Of a DNA stretch of 64,000 bases, positions 26,871 to 35,840 are shown one piece after another. Position numbers and translations under genes: made by a program. Numbering within the stretch: position 1 is the stretch's first letter; each line of letters begins with the position of its first letter. The stretch is from SpSt-77 sp049972045 (GTDB lineage: Bacteria > Chloroflexota > Anaerolineae > B4-G1 > DUEL01), in contig JBMFKS010000003.1 of the NCBI GenBank assembly GCA_049972045.1, forward strand, positions 11,052 to 75,051. Reading direction: 5' to 3'. The notes beneath the pieces were generated by a model that worked only from the letters and a program-made list of their open reading frames with translations, had not been told where the DNA came from and made no database searches.

Positions 26871-29800
26871 ATGGAATCTCAGGGGACGGACCGTCTGGAA
26901 CTTCTGGAGAGAGTAGAGAACCACAAATCATTCCTGCAGAAGCGGGTGGAAGAAGCTCTGCGTCGCAACGTGTTTCACAACACCGCCCGCATGGCCTCCC
27001 TCCGTCCGTTGCCAGAGGTGGCCCGGTTCTTGGTGGAGATGTTCCTCCAGGAGGTGGCGGGCACCCTGCAGGTTGAAGACTGCTCCCAGCGTGTGAGCGA
27101 ATGGGTGCGGTTGGGTTTGAGTGCCCAATCCGTGGCGGAGGCCTTTACCACCCTTTCCCGGGTCTTATCGGAAGTCCTGGATGGGGACTCCTTCAAGGCC
27201 GTCCTTCCCCATCTGGAAACCTACCGCTCCCGCTGGATCCTCACCCTGGTAGATACTCGCACCCAGGATGCGATCACCGAGTTTGAACGGACCTACCGGG
27301 GCCTGAACGTAGCCCTGGAAGAACAAATCCAGCGAGAACGGGAGGCTCGGGCCGAACTCCAACGCCGTCAGGTTCAACTCCAGGCAGCGGCCAATATCGC
27401 CCGCGTGGCGACCTCCATCCTGGACCTGCCCACCCTTCTGCAGACCGCCGTGGACACGCTTTGCCAAGAGTTTGGCCTCTATTACGTGGGCCTTTTCCTG
27501 GTGGACGAGGCTGGCCGGTACGCGGTCCTGAAAGCCGGTACAGGGGAAGCGGGTCGGAAGATGGTGGAGGAAGGCTACCGGCTGGAGGTTGGGGGACACT
27601 CCATGATCGGCTGGTGCATCGCCCATCGCCAGCCGCGCATCGCTTTGGATGTCGGTGCGGACGCTGTCCGCTTTGAGAACCCTCTGCTTCCCAACACCCG
27701 GTCCGAACTGGCAATCCCGCTGATCGTGGGTGAGGAGGTCGTCGGCGCACTGACGATCCAGAGCGAGCGGGAGGCCGCCTTCTCGCCGGAAGACATCACG
27801 ACCTTTGAGGTTGTGGCGGACCAATTAGCGGTTGCGATTCGGAATGCCCGGTTATTTGAGCAGTTCCAGGAAACCCTCCGGCAGATGGAGGCGACCCAGG
27901 CTCGTTACATCCGGCAGGAGTGGGCTACTTATCTCAGCCGTTGGCCGGAGCACCCCGGGTACCAGTATGACCTGGAGACGGTCTCCCCGCTTCTCCAGCC
28001 TGTTCCCCTTCCGGTCGTGGAGATGCCTCTGGACCGCCCGCTGGTCACCGAGTCGGATGGGCGTTCCCTCCTGATGGCCCCTGTTCTGATCGGCAAGCAG
28101 CCCATCGGCCTGCTGGGATTGGAAGAAACCGACCCTCGGGTCTGGACAGAAGACGAACTGGCCCTCATCACGACGGTCCAGGAGCAACTGGCGCTGGCCC
28201 TGGAAAACCGTCGCCTCTTTGAGCAGACCCGCCAGGCTCTGGCGGAGACAGAAATGCTCTATCAGGCCAGTGCGGAACTGAACGCTGCCCAATCCTACGA
28301 GGAAATCCTGGCCGTCCTGCAAAAATACACCCTGGTTGGCGAGGCCGACCGCAACGTGAGCCTGAACCTCTACAACCGGCCGTGGGTGGGGGAGGATGTC
28401 CCGGAATGGAGCATCCCTGTGGCCCGCTGGACCCGCTTGCCGTCGGAGGCTCTGAGCGACCGGTATCCTCTGCGCGCTTTCCCCTCCGCCGCCTGTCTGC
28501 TCCGACCGGATGCTCCCACCCTGATTTCCGATGTGAGGAATGACCCCCGGATGGACGAGCGGGCTCGGGCGCTGTATCAGGACCGCTTCCAGGCGGGCAG
28601 CACCATCTTCGTCCCGCTCGTGGTGGCTGGGCAGTGGATCGGCTATGTCAACGCGATCTACAGCATGCCCCGCGAGTTCCCGGAGGATGCGGTTCGGCGC
28701 CTGATGTCCCTGGCCGCGCAGGCCGCCGTCGCCGTTCAGTCCATTCGCCGCCTGGAGGAAGTGCGCCAGGCCCTGACCGAGACGGAAGCCCTCTATCAGG
28801 CCGCCCGGGCTATCAGTGAGGCGACATCGGTGGAGGAGATTGTGCGCGGCGCGGCGATGGTCGCCCGGCCCCTCGGCTTCACTGCCTGCTCCCTTACCCT
28901 CGCCACCCTCACCGACCCGGATGGTATCCCCACTCACGGCGATATCTACCCGGTGATCGCGGCCGGAGGGGACTGGATGGCCATGCCGCCGATGCACGCC
29001 TTCCCCATCGCCGACCGGAAGGCTGCCCGCCGGGTGCTGGACGAGCCCGACTTCGTCCTGGTCTACGCCGACGTAGAGGACCCCAGCGCGGATATTCCCG
29101 ACCCGGTTCGGGAGACCACCCGCAACATGGGGATGCGCGGGATGGTCACTGCCGGGTTGACCATCTTCGGGCGGGCGCTGGGCTTCCTGAGTTTCATCAG
29201 TCCCCATCCGCTGACCGGTCTCTCCGAGGAAAACATCCGCCGCATCCGCACCGTCGCCGACCAGGTCGCGGTGGCGCTGGAGAACCGCCGCCTGCTGGAG
29301 GAGACCCGTCGGCGGGCAGCCCAACTGGCCACCGCCGCCGAAGTCTCCGCGGCCGCGTCGTCCATTCTCAGCCTGGAGGAACTCCTCCCGCAGACGGCCG
29401 AACTCATCCGCCAGCGGTTTGACCTCTACTACGTCGGGATCTTCCTGCTGGATGAGACGGGCCGCTGGGCGGTGCTCCGGGCCGGCACCGGCGAGGCCGG
29501 TCGCCAGATGCTGGCCGCCGGCCACAAACTGGAGGTCGGTGGAAAATCCATGATCGGCTGGTGCACGGCCAACGCCAAAGCCCGCATCGCGCTGGACGTG
29601 GGCACGGAGGCCATCCGCTTTGATAACCCGCTCCTGCCCAACACCCGCTCCGAGATGGCCCTGCCGCTCATCTCCCGGGGCCGGGTCATCGGCGCGATGA
29701 CCATCCAGTCCGATCGGCCCGCCGCTTTCACCCAGGAGGACATCATCGCCCTGCAGACGATGGCGGATCAGTTGGCAACGGCCATTGAGAACGCGCGCCT

Positions 29801-32800
29801 CTTCGCCGAAACGGGTCAAGCCCTGACGGAGACCCGGGAACTCTTTGAGGCCGGACGGGTTATCGGCGCTGCCACCACCCCCGCCGAAGTGGCTCAGGCG
29901 CTGGTCCAATACGTTGCCCGCACCGGCCTGGACCTGGCCCGCGTGATACTGGTGGAGCCGCCGGGCGATCCCACCCACATTGTGATGGGGGAGCACTGGA
30001 CGGCGGACGGACGCCCGGTCCATCCCTACGGCACCCGCCTTCCCCTCGCCGACTTTGGCCTGCGCTCGTTTATCTCTCCCACTGAGGCCTTCACGGTGGA
30101 GGACATCTACGCCGACCCGCGCATAGATGCCCATGCCCGAACGGTCCTGGAAGTCCTGCGGCTGCGCTCCTTCGCCCTGGTGCCGATCTCTATCGGCTCG
30201 CGAATGCTGGGGGGGCTCTTGGTAGGGCGAGATACCCCCTACGCCTTTCCGGAGAAACTGGTCCGGAATCTCTGGACGCTCTGCGGTCAGGCCGCGACCG
30301 CGATGGAGAACTTGCGCCTGCTGGAGGAGACCCGCCGCCGGGCCCGGGAACTGGAGGCCATCAACGAAATCGGCCGCACCATCAGTTCGGTCCTGAACCC
30401 GCAGGCCCTGATGCGGCAGATTGTGGACATCACCAAGTCCCGCTTCGGCTACCACCTTGTCAGCATCCTGCTGACGGAAGATCGCAGACTGGTGTTGGAG
30501 GATGGGAGCAGCATCGGGGACTCGGACCAACGGCTCCAGCCCCGCAGTCTCATCCTGGAGATAGACCGGCCTGGTATTGTCACCGACGCGGCGCGCACGG
30601 GCCAGCCGGTGCTGGTCAACGACGTTCTGAGCGACCCCCGGTACATCACCGTGCCGGAACTGTCGGCCACCCGCTCCGAACTGGCCGTCCCGATAGAGGT
30701 GAAAGGGCAGGTCATCGGCGTTCTGGACGTCCAGAGCGATCGTCCCGATGCCTTCGGCCCGGCCGATGTGTTGCTGATGACCTCGCTGGCCAGCCAGGCC
30801 GGCGTCGCGCTGGAGAACGCCCGTCTGTTCGCGGAGACGGAAGCGACGGCCCGCCGTCGGGCCCTCGTCAGCGAGGTGCTCCAGGTGGCAGCGACCACAA
30901 TGGACCCGGACGATCTGTTCCGTCGGGCAACCGGGGCCATCTCCCGCCAACTGGAGATGCCCACGGCTGTGATGGCGTGGGAGCCGGAGACCGAAACCCT
31001 CCGGTTGGTTATGGTTCACGACGCGACGGGGAAAGAGGTCTCCCCGCCCCGTCCGGACGTGCGGATGGGCCGCCAGCAGGCCGCGCCGATGGTGGAGGCC
31101 CTCTTCCGGCCGGATGTGACGGTCCTGCGGGACGCTCCCCGCCTGGCCTATGGACGAATGGTAGGCATCGCCCACCAGTGGGGGTTGATAGATGCGGCGC
31201 TGGCCCCGATGATGATCCGTGGCCAACCGGTGGGCCTGCTGGTCCTGGGGCGTCCATCCGGACACCCGCCTATTGACGAGGACGAGGTGGCATTCCTGCG
31301 CATCATCGCCGCCAACCTGAGCGTGGCCTGGGAGAACGCCCGCCTCTACCAGGAGGCTGTGGAGACGGCGGAACGGCTCAAGGAGATGGACCGGCTCAAA
31401 TCCCAGTTCCTGGCGAATATGTCCCACGAACTGCGGACGCCGCTTAACTCCATCATCGGCTTCTCCCGCGTCATCCTCAAGGGGATTGATGGCCCTATCA
31501 CCGAGCAGCAGCGGCAGGACCTGGAGGCGATCTTCAACAGTGGCCAGCACCTGCTCGGCCTCATCAACGACATCCTGGACATCTCCAAGATTGAGGCGGG
31601 TAAGATGGAACTCGCCTTTGAGCCCACTGACCTGCAGGAGATTATCCGGGGTGTAATGTCTACGGCCATTGCCCTGGTGAAAGACAAACCGATAGAACTT
31701 CAGCAGTCGGTCCCGGCCGACCTGCCCACCATCATCGCCGATAGCCGCCGGGTCCGGCAGATCCTGCTGAACCTGGTCTCCAACGCAGCCAAGTTTACCG
31801 ATCGGGGTTTCATCCGGGTGGAAGCCAAAGTGGAGGGGGATCACGTGGTCATCTCCGTCTCCGATAGCGGCATCGGCATCCCGCCGGAGAAACTGCCGCG
31901 CATCTTTGAGGCCTTCACGCAGGTGGACGCCTCGCCGTCCCGCAAGTACGGCGGCACCGGCCTGGGGCTGACCATCAGCAAATCCTTCATTGAACTGCAC
32001 GGCGGCAAAATCTGGGTGGAGAGTGAGTTGGGCAAGGGCTCCACCTTTACCTTCACTCTGCCCATCCAGGGGCCGCCCCAGATCCGGCCAGGAGCCGAAC
32101 CGCAGGCGGAGGAGGCCCCACGGGCAGAAGAGGCGCCGACCCCGGTTCCCGAAGCACCGGGGCGGGTGGTGCTCTGCGTGGATGATGATGAAGGGGTGAT
32201 CACCCTCTTCCGCCGGTACCTGGACAAACAGGGGTATCGGGTGGTGGGCCTGAGTGACCCGTTCCGGGTGGTGGAGGCGGTGAAGCAGATTCGCCCCTTT
32301 GCCATCACGCTGGACGTGATGATGCCGGGCAAAGATGGCTGGCAGGTCATTCAGGAACTGAAGGCCGACCCGGAGACCCGGAATATCCCGGTGATTATGT
32401 GCACCATCGTCGCCGAGAAGGGGAGAGGGCTGAGCCTGGGGGCCGCCGACTATCTGGTTAAGCCCATCCTGGAGCAGGACTTAATCACTGCGCTGGATCG
32501 GTTGGACCGGGAGGAGGGACGCCACCGGGTGCTGGTGGTGGACGATCAGCCGGACGACCGCAGCCTTCTGCGGCGGATGATTGAGACGCAGGAAGGGTAC
32601 GAGGTCTTAGAGGCTGCCAGCGGTCAGGAGGCCATCCTGCTGGTCCACCAGCGCCGTCCGCATATCATCATCCTGGACCTGCTGATGCCGGGGATGGACG
32701 GATTTGCTGTCCTGGAGGCACTGAAGGCCGATGAGGCCACCCGTTCCATCCCCATCATCGTGGTGACGGCCAAAGAATTGACGGAGAAGGACCGGCAGGC

Positions 32801-32906
32801 GCTCAACCATCGGATTGAGGCGTTGATCCAGAAGGGGGTTCTGCAGAGAGAGGAGTTGCTGGAGGACGTGGCGGCGGCGTTGCGCAAACTGGCGCGGGTC
32901 GCCTGA
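26871..32906 (+). CDS. Giant soluble hybrid histidine kinase: about eight GAF-like domains, HisKA, HATPase, two receivers
   Basis: A 2011-residue protein with no membrane segment. Residues 1-170 are an all-helical N-terminal region ending in a coiled coil. GAF-like domains lie at about 184-327, 384-448 (short form, preceded by ARYIRQEWATYL), 474-623, 654-806, 834-976, 1004-1146, 1174-1319 and 1344-1491. HisKA is at about 1504-1570 with phospho-acceptor His1519 in SHELRTPL. HATPase is at about 1617-1733 (NLVSNAAKF, DSGIGI, GGTGLGL). Receiver 1 is at about 1764-1880 (acceptor D1815) and receiver 2 at about 1885-2003 (acceptor D1936). All catalytic residues appear intact. It has the same short-GAF/linker pair as the membrane receptors upstream, so it belongs to the same protein family and is a candidate shared output kinase. 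Confidence 0.95.
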   Translation: MESQGTDRLELLERVENHKSFLQKRVEEALRRNVFHNTARMASLRPLPEVARFLVEMFLQEVAGTLQVEDCSQRVSEWVRLGLSAQSVAEAFTTLSRVLSEVLDGDSFKAVLPHLETYRSRWILTLVDTRTQDAITEFERTYRGLNVALEEQIQREREARAELQRRQVQLQAAANIARVATSILDLPTLLQTAVDTLCQEFGLYYVGLFLVDEAGRYAVLKAGTGEAGRKMVEEGYRLEVGGHSMIGWCIAHRQPRIALDVGADAVRFENPLLPNTRSELAIPLIVGEEVVGALTIQSEREAAFSPEDITTFEVVADQLAVAIRNARLFEQFQETLRQMEATQARYIRQEWATYLSRWPEHPGYQYDLETVSPLLQPVPLPVVEMPLDRPLVTESDGRSLLMAPVLIGKQPIGLLGLEETDPRVWTEDELALITTVQEQLALALENRRLFEQTRQALAETEMLYQASAELNAAQSYEEILAVLQKYTLVGEADRNVSLNLYNRPWVGEDVPEWSIPVARWTRLPSEALSDRYPLRAFPSAACLLRPDAPTLISDVRNDPRMDERARALYQDRFQAGSTIFVPLVVAGQWIGYVNAIYSMPREFPEDAVRRLMSLAAQAAVAVQSIRRLEEVRQALTETEALYQAARAISEATSVEEIVRGAAMVARPLGFTACSLTLATLTDPDGIPTHGDIYPVIAAGGDWMAMPPMHAFPIADRKAARRVLDEPDFVLVYADVEDPSADIPDPVRETTRNMGMRGMVTAGLTIFGRALGFLSFISPHPLTGLSEENIRRIRTVADQVAVALENRRLLEETRRRAAQLATAAEVSAAASSILSLEELLPQTAELIRQRFDLYYVGIFLLDETGRWAVLRAGTGEAGRQMLAAGHKLEVGGKSMIGWCTANAKARIALDVGTEAIRFDNPLLPNTRSEMALPLISRGRVIGAMTIQSDRPAAFTQEDIIALQTMADQLATAIENARLFAETGQALTETRELFEAGRVIGAATTPAEVAQALVQYVARTGLDLARVILVEPPGDPTHIVMGEHWTADGRPVHPYGTRLPLADFGLRSFISPTEAFTVEDIYADPRIDAHARTVLEVLRLRSFALVPISIGSRMLGGLLVGRDTPYAFPEKLVRNLWTLCGQAATAMENLRLLEETRRRARELEAINEIGRTISSVLNPQALMRQIVDITKSRFGYHLVSILLTEDRRLVLEDGSSIGDSDQRLQPRSLILEIDRPGIVTDAARTGQPVLVNDVLSDPRYITVPELSATRSELAVPIEVKGQVIGVLDVQSDRPDAFGPADVLLMTSLASQAGVALENARLFAETEATARRRALVSEVLQVAATTMDPDDLFRRATGAISRQLEMPTAVMAWEPETETLRLVMVHDATGKEVSPPRPDVRMGRQQAAPMVEALFRPDVTVLRDAPRLAYGRMVGIAHQWGLIDAALAPMMIRGQPVGLLVLGRPSGHPPIDEDEVAFLRIIAANLSVAWENARLYQEAVETAERLKEMDRLKSQFLANMSHELRTPLNSIIGFSRVILKGIDGPITEQQRQDLEAIFNSGQHLLGLINDILDISKIEAGKMELAFEPTDLQEIIRGVMSTAIALVKDKPIELQQSVPADLPTIIADSRRVRQILLNLVSNAAKFTDRGFIRVEAKVEGDHVVISVSDSGIGIPPEKLPRIFEAFTQVDASPSRKYGGTGLGLTISKSFIELHGGKIWVESELGKGSTFTFTLPIQGPPQIRPGAEPQAEEAPRAEEAPTPVPEAPGRVVLCVDDDEGVITLFRRYLDKQGYRVVGLSDPFRVVEAVKQIRPFAITLDVMMPGKDGWQVIQELKADPETRNIPVIMCTIVAEKGRGLSLGAADYLVKPILEQDLITALDRLDREEGRHRVLVVDDQPDDRSLLRRMIETQEGYEVLEAASGQEAILLVHQRRPHIIILDLLMPGMDGFAVLEALKADEATRSIPIIVVTAKELTEKDRQALNHRIEALIQKGVLQREELLEDVAAALRKLARVA

Positions 32907-32923
32907 GCAAAGCGGCCCCCTAT

Positions 32924-32959
32924 GTGCCAGGCACTTCCAGAAGTGCCTGGCACTTTTTT
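32924..32959 (+). terminator. Strong Rho-independent terminator ending the signalling block
   Basis: A perfect 13-bp stem (GTGCCAGGCACTT / AAGTGCCTGGCAC), loop CCAG, followed directly by six T. The T-run overlaps the stop codon of the convergent gene at 32958. On the minus strand no T-run follows, so it acts mainly on the plus strand. Confidence 0.95.
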
Positions 32960-33596
32960 ATTCCGCCTCCATCAGCGCACGCAGCGCATAGGTCACCCGC
33001 CGGGGCCGGGGAGTGAGGAGCCCCAGGGACTCCCACTCCTGGGCCAGTCGCTGCAGGCGGCGCAGGGAGACCTGCCCCCGAAACGCCTCCCGCAGGCGAA
33101 CCAGGTCAAACCGCCCGTCCAGGTGCTCCAGCGTGTACCGGACCAGTTCTCGCTCCAGCGGACTCAGGGTCGGGAAGGAGGCCGGCGGGCTGACCTGGGG
33201 GGCGATGGCGGATGCCTGGAGCATCTGCAGCCATTGGGCGGCCTCCGCAATCAGGTGGCCCATATTGAAGTAGAGCCGGTTCGCCCACTCGGCTACCCCC
33301 TGCAGGTCGTGAATGTACGGCGGGGAGGTGAGCAGAGTGCCGTAAGCCGCGAAGGGGAAGTCTGCCCGGTTGAATATTCCGGCCCGACCGTTGCTGGCCT
33401 GGGCGCGGATCACATCCCACCGCTCCTCGGTGACGGTGAAATCCAGCCAGAAGGTGACCAGAATGCCGCCCGCCAGTCGCCAGTACCAGGCCGCTCCCAG
33501 CCGGCCCACGTAACCGGGCACCCGCCGGGCGATTTCCTCAAAGATAACGTCCGCCAGCCGCAGGGCCTGAAAGGAAGGGTAGAATAGTGGGGACAT
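32958..33596 (-). CDS. Hypothetical protein with possible C-terminal winged helix
   Basis: A 212-residue protein that I do not recognise. The N-terminal two thirds are rich in aromatic residues (GRLGAAWYWRLAGGILVTFW), which may be one amphipathic or membrane-associated segment. The last 65 residues (TLSPLERELVRYTLEHLDGR to ESLGLLTPRPRRVTYALRAL) have the helix-turn-helix spacing of a winged-helix domain with R-rich ends. It is downstream of mutL on the same strand, separated by a heptamer repeat array. Codon use is like its neighbours, so it is probably a real gene. Confidence 0.6.
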   Translation of the reverse strand: MSPLFYPSFQALRLADVIFEEIARRVPGYVGRLGAAWYWRLAGGILVTFWLDFTVTEERWDVIRAQASNGRAGIFNRADFPFAAYGTLLTSPPYIHDLQGVAEWANRLYFNMGHLIAEAAQWLQMLQASAIAPQVSPPASFPTLSPLERELVRYTLEHLDGRFDLVRLREAFRGQVSLRRLQRLAQEWESLGLLTPRPRRVTYALRALMEAE

Positions 33597-33603
33597 GGTT
33601 CAC

Positions 33604-33749
33604 CGTCGCAGGTCGCAGGTCGCAGGTCGCAGGGCGCAGGTCGCAGGTCGCAGGTCGCAGGGCGCAGGTCGCAGGGCGCAAGTCGCAGGTCGCAGGTCGC
33701 AAGCAATCCGTCGTCTGTGGTCTGTGGTCTGTGGTCTGTCGTCCGTCGT
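33604..33749. repeat. 7-bp tandem arrays (TCGCAGG / GCGCAGG, then TCTGTGG / TCCGTCG)
   Basis: About 15 consecutive heptamers of TCGCAGG with G for T variants (33604-33705), followed by about five heptamers of TCTGTGG/TCCGTCG type (33713-33749). It fills the gap between mutL and the hypothetical gene. The 7-base period is not a multiple of three, so it is not coding; it should be slippage-prone. Confidence 0.9.
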
Positions 33750-35471
33750 CTACCTCTGGAACTCCCGCGCCAGTTGAGCGGTGCTGATGTGGATCATCGT
33801 CGGGCGGCCGTGGGGGCAGGTGCGCGGGCTGGCACACCCCTCCAGCGCCCGCAGCAGTTCCTCCATCTCCTCCCGGGCCAGCACCTGCCCGGCTTTCATC
33901 GCCCCTTGTTTGCACACCTGCCGGATAATCGCTCGCTCTATCTCCTCCTCCGCTCCTCCGCTTTCCCGCCCCCCTGCTCCCGCGCCCTCCTCCGCCAGCC
34001 CCCGGGCGACCTCCATCAGCACCTCCCGGGGGTGCGCTGCGGTGAGCACGGCCGGCAGCGCCCGCACCAGAAAAGTGTTCCCCCCGAACGGTTCCACCTC
34101 CACCCCCAGGCGGCGCAGGGTCTCCTGGTGGGCCTCCACCAGTCCCGCCCACTCGGGCGGCAGGTCCACCGCCGCCGGCTCCAGCAGCGGCTGGGCCGGA
34201 ATGCCGGTTGCCCGCTGGGCCATCAGTCGCTCGTAGAGCACCCGCTCGTGGGCTGCGTGCTGGTCTATCAGGTAGAGACCGTCCGGCCCTTCGGCGATGA
34301 TATAGGTTGCTGCCACCTGCCCGACCACCCGGAGGGGCGGCAGTCCGCCGGGAAAGACCGGCGGCGAAATGACCGGCATAGGGACGGGCCGGAACGGCTC
34401 GCTGGTCGGCCGCTCCGGGGGCCGGCCCTCCGGCGCGTGGGGGATAAGGGCCGGTCTGGGGATGACCCGCATGGCCGGGATGCCGCCTTCCTCTGTTACT
34501 GCCCGCCGCACCGCCCGCTGCACGGCCCGGAAGGCCCCGTCCCCGTCCCGGAAGCGCACTTCCGCCTTGGCGGGATGGACGTTGACGTCTACGTCCTCCG
34601 GCGGGAGGGTGATGCTCACCACCGCCAGCGGATACCGTCCGGCGGGGAGGAGCGTGTGGTAGGCCTGGATGATGGCGTAGGTCAGGCGCGCGTCCTGGAC
34701 CCAGCGCCCGTTGACAAAAAGCGTGATTTCCCCCCGGTCGGCCCGGTGGAGGTGCGGCGGGCTGACGAACCCCGTCACCCGAATCGCCTCATCCTCCTCC
34801 GGCAGGACCTCCACCAGCGCACTTCCCACCTCCACGCCGTAGACCGCCACCAGCACATCCCGCATCTGCCCGGTGCCGGGCGACCGGAAGACCTCCCGCC
34901 CGTCGTGGGCCAGGGTGAAGCGCCGGTCAGGGTAGGCCATCGCGTAGCGGGTGACCCAGGCGTCTATGTGATGGCGCTCGGTGGCCGAGGAGCGGAGGAA
35001 CTTGCGGCGCGCGGGGACATTGTAGAAAATGTCTTCCACGGTGACCGTCGTCCCCGGCGGGCGGCCGACCGAGCGGCGGCTCACCACCTCCCCTCCCTCC
35101 AGCCGGATGAGGGTGCCGGTCTCCTCGCCCGCCGCGCGCGTGACGCAGGTCACCCGGCTGACGGCGGCGATAGAGGCCAGCGCCTCGCCCCGGAAACCCA
35201 GGGTCCGGACCCGCGACAGGTCCTCCGCCGAGGCCAGTTTGCTGGTGGCGTGACGCCGGAAGGCCAGTTCCACCTCCGCCGCGGGGATGCCGCAGCCGTC
35301 GTCGGCGACGCGCATCATGCGCTTTCCACCGTCGGCGACCTCCACGCGGATCTCCCGCGCGCCCGCGTCTATGCTGTTCTCCACCAGTTCCTTGACCACC
35401 GACGCGGGCCGGCCCACCACCTCACCGGCGGCAATCTGGGCGATGATTTCGGGGGGAAGAACCCGGATCAT
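33750..35471 (-). CDS. mutL: DNA mismatch repair protein MutL
   Basis: A 573-residue protein. The N-terminal GHKL ATPase has the motifs PEIIAQIAAGEVVGRPASVV, ELVENSIDAGA, DDGCGIP and TLGFRGEALASIAAVS. The C-terminal dimerisation domain contains DQHAAHERVLYE starting at about residue 403, the metal-binding motif of endonuclease-type MutL found in bacteria lacking MutH. The start at 35471 (MIRVLPPE) matches the family; the longer frame upstream runs into heptamer repeats. MutS is not in the window. Reading frames on the opposite strand over this gene are shadows. Confidence 0.97.
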   Translation of the reverse strand: MIRVLPPEIIAQIAAGEVVGRPASVVKELVENSIDAGAREIRVEVADGGKRMMRVADDGCGIPAAEVELAFRRHATSKLASAEDLSRVRTLGFRGEALASIAAVSRVTCVTRAAGEETGTLIRLEGGEVVSRRSVGRPPGTTVTVEDIFYNVPARRKFLRSSATERHHIDAWVTRYAMAYPDRRFTLAHDGREVFRSPGTGQMRDVLVAVYGVEVGSALVEVLPEEDEAIRVTGFVSPPHLHRADRGEITLFVNGRWVQDARLTYAIIQAYHTLLPAGRYPLAVVSITLPPEDVDVNVHPAKAEVRFRDGDGAFRAVQRAVRRAVTEEGGIPAMRVIPRPALIPHAPEGRPPERPTSEPFRPVPMPVISPPVFPGGLPPLRVVGQVAATYIIAEGPDGLYLIDQHAAHERVLYERLMAQRATGIPAQPLLEPAAVDLPPEWAGLVEAHQETLRRLGVEVEPFGGNTFLVRALPAVLTAAHPREVLMEVARGLAEEGAGAGGRESGGAEEEIERAIIRQVCKQGAMKAGQVLAREEMEELLRALEGCASPRTCPHGRPTMIHISTAQLAREFQR

Positions 35472-35474
35472 GGT

Positions 35475-35535
35475 ACAGGTCGCAGGTCGCAAGTCGCAGG
35501 GCGCAGGGCGCAAGTCGCAGGGCGCAGGGCGCAGG
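35475..35535. repeat. 7-bp tandem array upstream of mutL
   Basis: About eight heptamers of TCGCAGG/GCGCAGG/TCGCAAG type end only four bases before the mutL start codon, so they lie where the ribosome-binding site and leader should be. Copy-number change could affect mutL expression. Confidence 0.85.
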
Positions 35536-35840
35536 AAAGGTGAACGCAGATAAACGCAAAAGGAATGTAGCGCAGGCTGTTAGCCTGCAAATACAGGCCC
35601 CCTCGCGGGGCCTTGGGCCGAGGGCCCCCTCGGCCACGCCGCGAGCGGCTCGCCGCGTGGCAGGCTGAGCCCCTCGGGGCGTGGCCCTCGGGGCGCAGCG
35701 GAGTGGCGCCGAAAGCGGCACTTCACTTTGTTCCGTGCCGCACTACAAGCAGCAGGCCTGGCGGCCTGCGCTCCGTTGTAACCAATTTACGGGCGGCGTA
35801 TTCCCTCACCACGGGAATTCCCAGAGCGCCCAGATTTTTC
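35536..35840. repeat. Gene-free interval with GC-rich 90-bp repeat and GTAGCGCAGG palindrome
   Basis: Holds GTAGCGCAGGCTGTTAGCCTGC (35567-35588), then a block at 35591-35680 that matches 26615-26704 nearly base for base, then a CCTGGCGGCCTGCGCTCCG element (35757-35775) also seen near 26727 and 49533. No credible gene. Confidence 0.75.

Noticed and set aside
27852..32000. Very long open frame on the minus strand (over 1300 codons) opposite the hybrid kinase
   Set aside because: It is a shadow frame caused by high-GC codon bias; the translation is rich in H, Q, G and R with no domain pattern, while the plus strand has complete kinase motifs. The same reasoning removes the long antisense frames over glyQS, the receptors, mutL, gap and pgk.
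33604..33749. Possible CRISPR array from regularly repeated sequence
   Set aside because: The repeats are 7 bases long and directly abutting, with no unique spacers and no cas genes in the window.
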